From Pseudomonas ceruminis (GTDB lineage Bacteria; Pseudomonadota; Gammaproteobacteria; Pseudomonadales; Pseudomonadaceae): a DNA stretch of 64,000 nucleotides. The translations under genes and the position numbers were made by a program. The stretch spans positions 1 through 64,000 of the forward strand of contig NZ_BQHW01000015.1 of the NCBI RefSeq assembly GCF_021602025.1, in the 5' to 3' direction. Each line of letters begins with the position of its first letter. The first letter of the stretch is position 1. Shown piece by piece: positions 20,547 through 29,276 of this stretch. The notes under the pieces are model-generated. The model worked only from the letters and a program-made list of their open reading frames with translations, was not told where the DNA came from and did no database searches.

Positions 20547-21116
20547 TTACTTCTTGGAACGGCCCTTGAAGCTGTTGTCGCGAGTGTCGATGTCGATCCA
20601 CTCGTCGATCTGGATGAAGTCGGCAACCTGGATCTCAGTACCGTTCTTCAGTTTGGCAGGCTTCATGACCTTGCCCGAGGTGTCGCCGCGAGCAGCGTTC
20701 TCGGTGTAGACAACCTGACGGCTGATGGTGGTCGGCAGTTCAACCGATACCAGGCGGCCTTCGAAGAAGACGGCTTCACAGATGTCTTCCATGCCTTCTT
20801 CGATGTACGGCAGAACGGCGTCGATGTCTTCGGCGTTCAGTTCGTACATGGTGTAGTCGGTGGTGTCCATGAAGGTGTACGAGTCACCGCTGATGAACGA
20901 CAGGGTCGCTTCTTTGCGATCCAGGATCACGTCATCCAGCTTGTCGTCCGCACCGTAGACGGTTTCGGTCTTGTAGCCGGTCAGCAGGTTTTTCAGCTTG
21001 GTCTTCATGATCGCGCTGTTGCGACCCGACTTGGTGAACTCGGCTTTTTGAACCAGCCACGGGTCGTTGTCGATCCGCAGTACGGTACCGGGTTTCAGTT
21101 CTTTACCAGTTTTCAT
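20547..21116 (-). CDS. efp: Translation elongation factor P
   Basis: A 189-residue three-domain EF-P that rescues ribosomes stalled at polyproline. The loop tip residue is R32 (KSGRNSAI), the arginine that EarP rhamnosylates in Pseudomonas, not the lysine of E. coli. Its modifying enzyme is encoded 48 bp upstream on the same strand, so co-transcription is likely. The C-terminal domain ends in a lysine-rich tail. Confidence 0.97.
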   Translation of the reverse strand: MKTGKELKPGTVLRIDNDPWLVQKAEFTKSGRNSAIMKTKLKNLLTGYKTETVYGADDKLDDVILDRKEATLSFISGDSYTFMDTTDYTMYELNAEDIDAVLPYIEEGMEDICEAVFFEGRLVSVELPTTISRQVVYTENAARGDTSGKVMKPAKLKNGTEIQVADFIQIDEWIDIDTRDNSFKGRSKK

Positions 21117-21164
21117 TACGAAGTATCCGAATCTGGATGGATTTATAAAAATCGAGGCCGCATA

Positions 21165-22298
21165 TCATAGCCAATTTCGGTAAAACTGTACCAGCGCCTT
21201 GGCAAGGTCCGGCCGAGCGGCCTGGCGGGCGGCCCAATCACGGGCATGCTGTTGCAGCTGCGGCCAATGTTTGCGGGCGCCTTGCCAGGCCTGGTGCATG
21301 TCGCGATCCATGTTCCAGGCGCGCCACAATGCCACCATTGCCTCGCCGGCGGCGTCCGACAAACCCTGTCGATAAAGCTTCAGAAACGCTTCGAGCTTTT
21401 CCCAGTGGGCGTTTTCTTCCTGCACATAGATGTGCCACAGCATCGGGCGACCGGCCCACTGCGCCCGCACGAACGAGTCCTCGCCGCGCACGGCATTGAA
21501 GTCGCAGCACCACAACAGGCGGTCATAATCGTCCTGGCTGACGAACGGCAGGACCTGCACGGTCAGTGCGCCTCGCTGGAACAGTTCGCCGACCTGAGGC
21601 TGCGCTACGCCCAGCCAAGGGCCAAGGTCAGCCAGGATACGGCCCTGCGGGACCAGCAGGTGCGTTGCGCAGGTGTCGGCCGCCAATGCATCGAGCCAGG
21701 CACCGAGTTGCGGGTTTTCGTAGGCGAACAGCGAGATCAGCAGGGCATCGGCCTGCACGTGCACACCCAGCCCCTGCAGGAACGCAGCACGCGCCTGGGC
21801 AGAATGCTGGAAGGCCTGGCGACGCGGCAGCAAGGTTGCCTCACGCAGCAGCCCACCGGTCTTGTCGGTAAACCCCGGGAAGAAAAATACTTTGCGCAGC
21901 CCATTGGGCTGGGGCGACGGCAAACCGTGGCAGCCTTCCACCCAGTCCTCTGCGCTGAGGTAGTCGAGGTTCAGCCACAGTACCGGCGTTTCACGGGCGC
22001 GCATGGCGTCGACGTATTGCGCCGGCAACTGGCAGGCAAAAGCACCGATAACCACATCGGCCGGTGCCACAGGCTGCCATTCGCTCAGCCAGGCGCGCAC
22101 CTCCACCCCCTGCTGCCATTGCTGCGCGGCGCTGGCGTCGGCGCCCGGGCACAGGGGCACGAAGGCGTTCAAGTCGTCGACCCACAGGCGCACCGCCACG
22201 CCGTGTTCGGCCACCAGTTGCCGGGCCAGGCGCCAAGTCACGCCAATGTCGCCGTAATTGTCGACGACCGTGCAGAAGATGTCCCAGGTGACGTTCAT
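21165..22298 (-). CDS. earP: EF-P arginine rhamnosyltransferase EarP
   Basis: A 377-residue GT-B inverting glycosyltransferase that moves rhamnose from dTDP-L-rhamnose to EF-P R32. The catalytic residues known from P. putida EarP are all here: D13 and D17 (VVDNYGDIG) and E273 (RGEDSF). The length equals that of the characterised enzyme, which fixes the start at MNVTWDIF. It lies directly upstream of efp. Confidence 0.97.
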   Translation of the reverse strand: MNVTWDIFCTVVDNYGDIGVTWRLARQLVAEHGVAVRLWVDDLNAFVPLCPGADASAAQQWQQGVEVRAWLSEWQPVAPADVVIGAFACQLPAQYVDAMRARETPVLWLNLDYLSAEDWVEGCHGLPSPQPNGLRKVFFFPGFTDKTGGLLREATLLPRRQAFQHSAQARAAFLQGLGVHVQADALLISLFAYENPQLGAWLDALAADTCATHLLVPQGRILADLGPWLGVAQPQVGELFQRGALTVQVLPFVSQDDYDRLLWCCDFNAVRGEDSFVRAQWAGRPMLWHIYVQEENAHWEKLEAFLKLYRQGLSDAAGEAMVALWRAWNMDRDMHQAWQGARKHWPQLQQHARDWAARQAARPDLAKALVQFYRNWL

Positions 22299-22431
22299 GT
22301 GCCCTTCCCCCGCCCGGCGCAAAAACCGCGAATTCTGCGGCTAAATTGTCGCAGACAAAAGCACCGGCGCTGAAAAACCGCCCGACGCCATGCGACAATG
22401 GCGCCTGGACCCACCTTGCCAGGAGGCCGCC

Positions 22432-22824
22432 GTGCGCCGCCACCGTGAACTGACGATCACCCTCAAACCCTTGCAACTGATCCTGTGTGTGGCGCTCGGC
22501 CTGTGGCTAGGTGCCGTGGCCATCGCCTTGAGCCTGTGGCTGGCCTTGCAGCTTTGGCCCGACCAGGTGCAACCGCTGGCCCAGGCCGTTGCGCCGGCCA
22601 TCGCCCAGCCGCCAGCCCCGCCTGCGCATCCTGTGGATGCACAAAGCGAGATGTTCGAGCGTTACAAGGACATCCTGCACAAGCAGGAACTGCAACAGGC
22701 CGCCGATGCTGCCCAAGGTAACCCACGCAAGCTCAACAGCCCCAAGTGCCAGTTCTGGCTCTCGCAAAACCGCACCGCGCCGACCGACAAGAGCCAGGCC
22801 AACGTGCTGGAGTTCTGTTACTGA
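22432..22824 (+). CDS. Single-pass membrane protein of unknown function
   Basis: A 130-residue protein starting at GTG directly after AGGAGG. One hydrophobic segment at about 14-38 (LQLILCVALGLWLGAVAIALSL) is followed by a proline/alanine-rich linker and a short polar domain with two cysteines (PKCQFW, EFCY). I recognise no family. Its stop overlaps the start of the GreA-like gene (TGATG), so the two are translationally coupled. It is divergent from earP. Confidence 0.75.
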   Translation: MRRHRELTITLKPLQLILCVALGLWLGAVAIALSLWLALQLWPDQVQPLAQAVAPAIAQPPAPPAHPVDAQSEMFERYKDILHKQELQQAADAAQGNPRKLNSPKCQFWLSQNRTAPTDKSQANVLEFCY

Positions 22825-23297
22825 TGATGGACAAGGCTACCCTGCTCGCACGCATTGTCGCGGCGCTGGAAACGGACATGGACGTACTGCGCCGCGCCGC
22901 CCAGACCGCCTACGAAGCCGCCACCGCCGAAGAGAACATCGCCGAGAACAAGTACGACACCCTGGGCCTGGAAGCCTCGTACCTGGCCACCGGTCAGGCG
23001 CGGCGCACGGCCGAGATCCGCCAGGCGCTGGTGATCTATCAGCAGTTGCTATTGCGCGATTATGACCCAGTGCGTGGGATACAGATCAGTAACCTGGTGA
23101 CCTTGGAAGATGAGACAGGTGCCCGGCGCCACCTGTTCCTGGGCCCGGAGGCGGCGGGCTTGAAAGTGGATGGCGGGGACGGATGGGTGACGGTCATCAC
23201 GCCGCGTTCGCCGTTGGGGCAGCAACTGATGGGCAAGAAGGTCGATGATGAAGTGAGCCTGGGAACACAGGCGCTCTTCGTCATCGAGGTTGTCTGA
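22824..23297 (+). CDS. GreA/GreB-like C-terminal domain protein
   Basis: A 157-residue protein. The C-terminal part (about 85-155) resembles the FKBP-like domain of GreA/GreB, including a SPLGQQLMGKKVDDEV signature. The N-terminal 70 residues are helical and could form a short coiled coil, but acidic tip residues like those of GreA are not obvious. It may bind RNA polymerase. The start is the ATG sharing one base with the previous stop. Confidence 0.78.
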   Translation: MMDKATLLARIVAALETDMDVLRRAAQTAYEAATAEENIAENKYDTLGLEASYLATGQARRTAEIRQALVIYQQLLLRDYDPVRGIQISNLVTLEDETGARRHLFLGPEAAGLKVDGGDGWVTVITPRSPLGQQLMGKKVDDEVSLGTQALFVIEVV

Positions 23298-23394
23298 GCT
23301 GGCCGGCTACAGGCAAAACCGGCCTCACGAGGCCTTACGCTGTTCACTGGCTCAAGTGAAGGGGTTGGAAGCGGCCAGCATTGGCACTGCTCGC

Positions 23395-24333
23395 CTATGC
23401 CCCTGCCAGCGCATCGAACCGCCCTGCCCACCCCCGTTCGGCAAACTGCTCCTGCACGAACTCAATGAACGCCCGCGTCTTGCCCGGCAACAGCTTGTGC
23501 TCAGCGTAATACAGGCTGATGTGCCCATCCTCCACATACCAGTCCGGCAACACCCGCTGCAATTGCCCGCCTTCCAGGTAAGGCACGGCGAACGGCAGGC
23601 TGACCAGGGCAATACCCAACCCTTGCTGAGCCACTGCGCACGCCGCATCTGAATCACTCATGGTCATCGCCTGGCGCAATTGCAGTGGCTGCTGCTGCTG
23701 CCAGCGACTGGTCAATGGCCACGAGCGCACGCGGCCAGTTTGCGGCGAGCGAATCAGAATACCGGCATGAAGCTCAAGCTCCTGGGGCTGCTCAATCGCC
23801 TCGTACCGCGCCAGGTAGGCCGGTGCCGCCACCAATACCCGGTGCGCCGGAGCCAGCTTGCGCGCCACCACCCCGGGCGGCAACTCGAAACCGCCGCCAA
23901 TGGCGGCATCGAAGCCTTGGCCAATCAAGTCGACCTGACGGTTATCGAAATGCCAGTCCGGGATGATCGCCGGGTAACGCCGTAAAAACTCACCCAGCAG
24001 CGGTAACACGTAGAGCCGGCCAAATACGGTGCCCATGCTCACCCGCAACAGCCCAGCTGGCTGGCCCTCGGCGCTGGCCAGGTTGGCCACGGCGTACTGG
24101 ATGGTACGGAAGCTGTCACCCACTTCACCCAGAAAACGCTGGCCGGCCTCGGTCAGTGTCAGCTTGCGCGTACTACGCTGGAACAGCCGTACACCCAGGC
24201 GTCCTTCCAACTGAGCCACATGCTTGCCCACGGCGGCAGGTGTGAGGCTCAAGCGGCGGGCCGCTTCGGCAAAGCTGCCAACCTCAGCGCTGCGGATGAA
24301 ACACTCGAGGGCGTTGAACGATTCCATGGCCAT
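23395..24333 (-). CDS. LysR-family transcriptional regulator
   Basis: A 312-residue regulator. The HTH is at about 5-62 (SAEVGSFAEAARRLSLTPAAV) and the effector domain of the CrgA-like type follows. It starts at MAMESF or two codons later. It is divergent from an SDR gene with 118 bp between, which is the probable target. Confidence 0.9.
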   Translation of the reverse strand: MAMESFNALECFIRSAEVGSFAEAARRLSLTPAAVGKHVAQLEGRLGVRLFQRSTRKLTLTEAGQRFLGEVGDSFRTIQYAVANLASAEGQPAGLLRVSMGTVFGRLYVLPLLGEFLRRYPAIIPDWHFDNRQVDLIGQGFDAAIGGGFELPPGVVARKLAPAHRVLVAAPAYLARYEAIEQPQELELHAGILIRSPQTGRVRSWPLTSRWQQQQPLQLRQAMTMSDSDAACAVAQQGLGIALVSLPFAVPYLEGGQLQRVLPDWYVEDGHISLYYAEHKLLPGKTRAFIEFVQEQFAERGWAGRFDALAGA

Positions 24334-24451
24334 GATTGGCAACCCAAAGTTTACTCTGCCGATAGCGATTACCATCTTATCAGCGATTAATCATCAGCCG
24401 ATACTGCACCCCATCCAAGGCATTCAGCCTTAGTTTGAACAGGAGATCGAC

Positions 24452-25201
24452 ATGTCCAAGCACCTTACGCTCGAAGGTAAAGCCGCCCTGGTCCAGGGCG
24501 GCTCGCGCGGCATTGGCGCCGCCATCGTCCGCCGCCTGGCCCAGGAAGGCGCACAGGTTGCGTTCACCTACGTCAGTTCGCAAGGCCCGGCCAACGACCT
24601 GGTCGAGCAAGTCAAGGCAGCCGGTGGCCAGGCACTGGCCCTGCGCGCCGACAGCGCCGATGCTGCCGCTGTACAACTGGCGGTGGACGACACCGTGAAA
24701 GCGTTCGGCCGCCTCGATATCCTGGTCAACAACGCTGGCGTCCTGGTGGTAGCGCCGCTGGCAGACTTCGACCTCGCAGACTTCGACCGCACCCTGGCCG
24801 TCAACGTGCGCAGCGTGTTCGTCGCAAGCCAGGCCGCCGCCCGCTACATGGGTCAGGGGGGACGCATCATCAATATCGGCAGCACCAATGCCGAGCGCAT
24901 GCCGTTTGCCGGCGGCGCGCCGTATGCCATGAGCAAGTCGGCCTTGGTTGGCCTGACCCGCGGCATGGCGCGTGATCTGGGGCCACAGGGGATTACCGTG
25001 AACAATGTCCAGCCAGGGCCAGTGGACACTGACATGAACCCGGCAAGCGGCGAATTTGCCGAGAGCCTGATCCCGCTCATGGCGATCGGCCGTTACGGCC
25101 AGGCGGATGAAATTGCCAGCTTCGTGGCGTACCTGGCCGGGCCAGAGGCGGGGTACATTACCGGGGCCAGCCTGACCGCCGACGGGGGTTTCGCCGCCTG
25201 A
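24452..25201 (+). CDS. Short-chain dehydrogenase/reductase
   Basis: A 249-residue classical SDR. The cofactor motif GGSRGIG is at 16-22, NNAG at about 92-95, the catalytic Ser in INIGSTNA, and YAMSK gives the Tyr/Lys pair. The substrate cannot be told from sequence. It is monocistronic, divergent from the LysR gene, and ends before a GC-rich palindrome. Confidence 0.9.
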   Translation: MSKHLTLEGKAALVQGGSRGIGAAIVRRLAQEGAQVAFTYVSSQGPANDLVEQVKAAGGQALALRADSADAAAVQLAVDDTVKAFGRLDILVNNAGVLVVAPLADFDLADFDRTLAVNVRSVFVASQAAARYMGQGGRIINIGSTNAERMPFAGGAPYAMSKSALVGLTRGMARDLGPQGITVNNVQPGPVDTDMNPASGEFAESLIPLMAIGRYGQADEIASFVAYLAGPEAGYITGASLTADGGFAA

Positions 25202-25221
25202 TCGAAGGGTTACCGTTACCG

Positions 25222-25249
25222 GCCCTGCGCGGGTCAACCCGCGCAGGGC
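25222..25249. repeat. GC-rich palindrome after the SDR gene
   Basis: 12-bp arms (gccctgcgcggg and complement) with a tcaa loop, 21 nt after the stop. It probably acts as a terminator or 3' stabiliser; no T-run follows. Confidence 0.6.
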
Positions 25250-25367
25250 TCCCCCAACCGCGCCTCATCTGCGTTCAAGATGAACAACGTGACAACGAGC
25301 CAATGGCGCCACGCCTGACACTTATTGATACTGGCGACCCATTACTGCCGCCCGCAACGAGATTTCC

Positions 25368-26561
25368 ATGAACACCCCGACCTTGAGCCGCGCCTTGATT
25401 CTGCTGATGGCCACCGCCACCGGCCTGGCCGTGGCCAGCAATTATTACGCACAGCCCCTGCTGCACAGCATCGCCGAACAGTTCGGTTTGAGCACCGCCA
25501 GCGCCGGCAGCATCGTCATTGCCGCCCAGCTCAGCTACGGTGCAGGCCTACTACTGCTAGCACCGCTGGGCGATCTTTTCGAGCAGCGACGGCTGATCGT
25601 GGTGATGACAGCCATTTCCACCTTGGGCCTGGTGATCAGCGCCTGCGCCCCAAGCCTGCCTTGGCTGATCCTCGGCACCACGCTGACCGGCCTGTTCTCG
25701 GTGGTGGCCCAGATACTGGTGCCCATGGCCGCAACCTTGAGCGCGCCTGAGCAACGGGGCCGCGCCATTGGCACGTTGATGAGCGGCTTGCTGCTGGGCA
25801 TCCTGCTGGCGCGCACCGCCGCTGGCCTCATGGCCGAGCTGGGAGGCTGGCGCAGCATCTATGTTCTGGCCGCCATGCTGATGGCCATCACCGCGCTCGC
25901 TCTGTACCGCAGCTTGCCGCAACACCACAGCCATGCCGGGCTGAAGTACCCGGCGCTGATCGGCTCGGTGTTCCGCCTGTTCAAGGACGAGCCCGTGCTG
26001 CGCCTGCGCTCGCTGCTCGGCTTGCTGGCGTTCAGCTTGTTCGCCCTGTTCTGGACCCCCCTGGCGTTCCTCCTGGCCAAAGAGCCCTACCACTATTCCG
26101 ATGCAGTGATCGGCCTGTTCGGTCTGGCAGGGGCAGCAGGTGCCTTGTCGGCCAACTGGGCCGGGCGCCTGGCAGACCGCGGCAAAGGCTCGCTGGGCAC
26201 CACCGTGGGGCTGGTGGCACTGTTGCTGTCATGGGTACCGCTGGGCTTTGCCGAGCACTCACTGGCAGCCTTGCTCGTTGGCGTACTGGTGCTGGACCTG
26301 GCCGTGCAACTGGTGCATGTGAGCAATCAGAATGCAGTGATTGCCCTTCGGCCTGAAGCACGCACGCGGCTGAACGCCGGCTACATCACCTGCTATTTCA
26401 TCGGTGGCGCATTGGGCTCATTGCTGGGCACGCAGCTGTTCGAGCGCCAGGGCTGGATGGGCATCGTGGTCGCCGGGTTGCTGATCGGGGCCTTGGCCCT
26501 GGCGCTATGGGCGCTGGCCGAACGCAAGCGCAAACGTGGCTTGCCGGCCTGCGCGGCATAG
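25368..26561 (+). CDS. MFS transporter, YnfM/arabinose-efflux-like
   Basis: A 397-residue 12-TM major facilitator. The N-terminal half has the typical NYYAQPLL block and the loop motif GDLFEQRR between TM2 and TM3; GGWRSIYVL lies near TM6. Such DHA-type transporters usually expel drugs or sugars, but the substrate here is unknown. It follows the SDR gene by 166 bp and may be independent. Confidence 0.88.
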   Translation: MNTPTLSRALILLMATATGLAVASNYYAQPLLHSIAEQFGLSTASAGSIVIAAQLSYGAGLLLLAPLGDLFEQRRLIVVMTAISTLGLVISACAPSLPWLILGTTLTGLFSVVAQILVPMAATLSAPEQRGRAIGTLMSGLLLGILLARTAAGLMAELGGWRSIYVLAAMLMAITALALYRSLPQHHSHAGLKYPALIGSVFRLFKDEPVLRLRSLLGLLAFSLFALFWTPLAFLLAKEPYHYSDAVIGLFGLAGAAGALSANWAGRLADRGKGSLGTTVGLVALLLSWVPLGFAEHSLAALLVGVLVLDLAVQLVHVSNQNAVIALRPEARTRLNAGYITCYFIGGALGSLLGTQLFERQGWMGIVVAGLLIGALALALWALAERKRKRGLPACAA

Positions 26562-26655
26562 CGCCACAACCCTCCGTCGCCTTGTCGTTGACTTGCCCTT
26601 TGCACCAGCGCATCAGTAAGCGTTGGTCAAAGCTCTTTCACTACAGGACGACCCC

Positions 26656-27036
26656 ATGACAAGGCTCACGGTGCAATCCGGTGATTTCTTGCAAGGTGAA
26701 GGCGAGTACCGCAATGGATCGCTCACACTCAAGACCCCGCGCAGCCCCTCGCCTGGCGAGCGGATTTCCCTGACCCGCATCACTGACTTGCGGCTTGCCA
26801 GCCTGGAGTCCAGCCGCAGCCTGGGCACTGCCCTGGGCTGGGGCATGGCCGGTGCGCTGGTAGCAGGCCCGGTAGGGTTGCTGGCCGGCCTGTGGCTGGG
26901 TGGCAAAGAGGAGGAAGCCACCTTCCTGGCCACCTTCAAGGACGGTCGCAAACTGATGGCCAGCACGGATGGCAAGACCTGGTCGAAGATCGATGACAGT
27001 TGGCGCCAGCATCGACGCCCGCCTGTCAGCGACTGA
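26656..27036 (+). CDS. Small membrane protein of unknown function
   Basis: A 126-residue protein with one hydrophobic glycine-rich segment at about 57-82 (GTALGWGMAGALVAGPVGLLAGL). The flanks are polar, with a beta-rich C-terminal part (ATFLATFKDGRKLMAS). AGGA lies before the ATG. No family recognised. The 192 bp after it, up to the tRNA terminator, show no gene. Confidence 0.75.
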   Translation: MTRLTVQSGDFLQGEGEYRNGSLTLKTPRSPSPGERISLTRITDLRLASLESSRSLGTALGWGMAGALVAGPVGLLAGLWLGGKEEEATFLATFKDGRKLMASTDGKTWSKIDDSWRQHRRPPVSD

Positions 27037-27228
27037 GCAATGACTCGATGACACCGTGCTGCGGCTGACCGTGGATTACGTCTTTGACATACGCTATTGG
27101 CGAGATATAGGGGATTACCTGGGTGACCACTACCTGTTCCAGGGGACGCCGAGGACCGCACGGTTGTCGGCTTCCGTGAGTTTCTGACGGGTCGAGGGAC
27201 CGCTTTGCGGCCCCAATACCCTGAAAAC

Positions 27229-27260
27229 AAAAAGCCCCCGGACTTTTCAGTTCGGGGGCT
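27229..27260 (-). terminator. Terminator of tRNA-Ser
   Basis: On the minus strand an 11-bp stem (agcccccgaac / gtccgggggct) is followed by TTTTTG, 12 nt beyond the tRNA 3' end. Confidence 0.85.
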
Positions 27261-27272
27261 CTTCGTAGAATG

Positions 27273-27362
27273 TGGCGGTGAAGAAGGGATTTGAACCCTT
27301 GATACGATTTCTCGTATACACACTTTCCAGGCGTGCTCCTTCGACCACTCGGACACTTCACC
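27273..27362 (-). tRNA. tRNA-Ser (GGA)
   Basis: A 90-nt class II tRNA starting GGTGAAGTG. It has anticodon GGA (CCTGGAAAG), a long variable arm (tacgagaaatcgta), the T-arm GGTTCAAATCC and an encoded CCA. Confidence 0.97.
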
Positions 27363-27400
27363 GTTTTCTCTTCAAGCTGTTCAGCCTGTCGAGGCGCGCT

Positions 27401-27429
27401 AATTTAGTAGAAGAGCTTTTCTTTGGCAA
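27401..27429 (-). promoter_or_regulatory. Promoter of tRNA-Ser
   Basis: On the minus strand TTGCCA (27424-27429) and TAAATT (27401-27406) are 17 bp apart, followed by AGCGCGCC, a stable-RNA type discriminator. The rest of the gap to 27652 is A/T-rich near 27420-27470 and otherwise without a gene. Confidence 0.65.
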
Positions 27430-27652
27430 GCATTTTTTTCAATTTTTTCATGCATTTAAGCCAACCCACTGAAAACCCCAGCCTGCCACGGCATTGCTGC
27501 CAATCTCGCCAGCGCTTTTACCACCCGCCCACGCCGCGCCCCGGCAGCACACGGCATGGCGCGCCAACGCTGACTGATCGGTCAGCCTTGCTGCTTTACC
27601 TGGCCCGCCGCGCTGGGTAACGTCATCGCCACGCCCCCTAAAGGACTCTGTC

Positions 27653-28342
27653 ATGAGCGAGCTGATTACCTACCATGCCGAAGACGGCATCGCCACCCTG
27701 ACCCTGAACAACGGCAAGGTCAATGCCATTTCGCCGGATGTCATCACCCAGTTCAACGCTGCGCTCGACCGCGCCGTCCAGGACCGCGCGGTGCTTATCA
27801 TCACCGGCCAACCGGGCATTCTGTCTGGCGGCTATGACCTCAAGGTGATGACCGCCGGCCCGAAGGAAGCAGTCGGCCTGGTCACCGCCGGTTCTACCCT
27901 GGCGCGGCGGCTGTTGTCGCACCCCTTCCCGGTGATTGTCGCCTGCCCCGGCAACGCGGTGGCAAAAGGGGCCTTCCTGCTGCTGTCGGCCGACTACCGC
28001 ATCGGCGTCGAAGGGCCGTACAAGATCTGCCTGAACGAAGTGCAGATCGGCATGACCATGCACCACGCCGGTATCGAACTGGCCCGCGACCGCCTGAGCC
28101 GGGCAGCCTTCCAGCGCTCGGTCAACAATGCCGAGATTTTCGACCCGCACGGCGCCGTTGAGGCTGGCTTTCTCGACAAGGTGGTATCGGCCGAGCAACT
28201 GCAGGACGCTGCCCTGAGCGCGGCGCGCGAGCTTAAGAAGCTGAACATGCTGGCGCACAAGAACACCAAGCTGAAGGTGCGCAAGGCGTTGCTGGATGCG
28301 CTGGACGAGGCGATCCTGATGGACCAGAACCATATGGGCTGA
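27653..28342 (+). CDS. Crotonase/enoyl-CoA hydratase family protein
   Basis: A 229-residue protein of the crotonase fold, shorter than the typical 255-260. The oxyanion hole regions are LSGGYDLKVM at about 57-66 and GNAVAKGAFLLLSADYRIG at about 101-119. The usual catalytic glutamates are not both obvious, so the reaction is uncertain. It is likely monocistronic. Confidence 0.88.
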   Translation: MSELITYHAEDGIATLTLNNGKVNAISPDVITQFNAALDRAVQDRAVLIITGQPGILSGGYDLKVMTAGPKEAVGLVTAGSTLARRLLSHPFPVIVACPGNAVAKGAFLLLSADYRIGVEGPYKICLNEVQIGMTMHHAGIELARDRLSRAAFQRSVNNAEIFDPHGAVEAGFLDKVVSAEQLQDAALSAARELKKLNMLAHKNTKLKVRKALLDALDEAILMDQNHMG

Positions 28343-28493
28343 CGCTCCCGCTTGAGAGGGATCAGAATCGGCAGTGGGTGCCATGGACGTAGAGCCGGCG
28401 ACAGGGCCATCAGCCCTGACGCCTGACCGAGGGTTTGCCCAACACAGTGCACAGCCGTACACTGCACCGCGACTGTCTGGTGTGAGTCGTACC

Positions 28494-29213
28494 ATGCTCT
28501 ACTCCCTTCGCATGCTCCTGCTGGCGCTGCATTTTCTGCTGGTAGGGGTCATCGGCCTGCTGATTGGCCTGCTGCGCCCCTTCAACCGTGACAACAGCCG
28601 CGTGTTCGCCCGCCTTTACAGCTTGCCCGCCACTTGGCTGATGCGCATCAAGGTCAAGGCCGAAGTTGGCCCGCTGTGGGACCAGCCACCCGGCTGCGTG
28701 ATCGTTGCCAATCACCAATCCAACTTCGACCTGTTCATCCTCGGCCATGTGGTGCCGCAGCGAACCGTCGCCATCGGCAAGAAAAGCCTGGGCTGGATTC
28801 CGCTGTTCGGGCAGCTGTTCTGGCTGGGCGGCAACGTGCTGGTGGACCGCAAGAACGCCTACCAGGCGCGCAAGGCCATGCAGGTGACCACCCGCATCCT
28901 GCGTGACGACACCTCGATCTGGATCTTCCCGGAAGGCACGCGTAACCCCGACGAGCAGTTGCTGGCTTTCAAGAAAGGGGCATTCCACATGGCCGTCGAA
29001 GCGGGTGTGCCGATCGTGCCGGTGTGTGTCAGCCGTTATGCGCGACGCCTGAGCCTGAACAGTTGGCGGCGGCGTACGGTGATTGTGCGCTCGCTGCCCC
29101 CCATTGCCACCGCGGGCTTGAGCCAGCAGGACCTGCCGGCGCTGATCGAACAGTGCCGCGGGCAGATGCAGCAGTGCATCGACCACATGGAAGGCGAGCT
29201 GGCCAACCAGTAG
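28494..29213 (+). CDS. plsC: 1-acyl-sn-glycerol-3-phosphate acyltransferase
   Basis: A 239-residue membrane acyltransferase making phosphatidic acid from lysophosphatidic acid. An N-terminal TM is at about 7-26. The catalytic NHQSNFD (HX4D) is at about 74-80, FPEGTR at about 145-150 and VPIVPVCVS at about 172-180. The ATG at 28494 is chosen because upstream residues are unlike the family; its ribosome site (GTGAG) is weak. It lies 63 bp before corA on the same strand. Pseudomonads often carry several PlsC homologues. Confidence 0.9.
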   Translation: MLYSLRMLLLALHFLLVGVIGLLIGLLRPFNRDNSRVFARLYSLPATWLMRIKVKAEVGPLWDQPPGCVIVANHQSNFDLFILGHVVPQRTVAIGKKSLGWIPLFGQLFWLGGNVLVDRKNAYQARKAMQVTTRILRDDTSIWIFPEGTRNPDEQLLAFKKGAFHMAVEAGVPIVPVCVSRYARRLSLNSWRRRTVIVRSLPPIATAGLSQQDLPALIEQCRGQMQQCIDHMEGELANQ

Positions 29214-29276
29214 GTTGCCCTTGCGCGCCTTACAGCCCAAGCTGTAACCCGTGTACAACCGAAGAAGTGGATCACC

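Noticed and set aside
27420-27470. A/T-rich stretch as a sign of transferred DNA
   Set aside because: It lies just upstream of the tRNA-Ser promoter, where A/T-rich DNA is expected; no integrase or att repeat is near.
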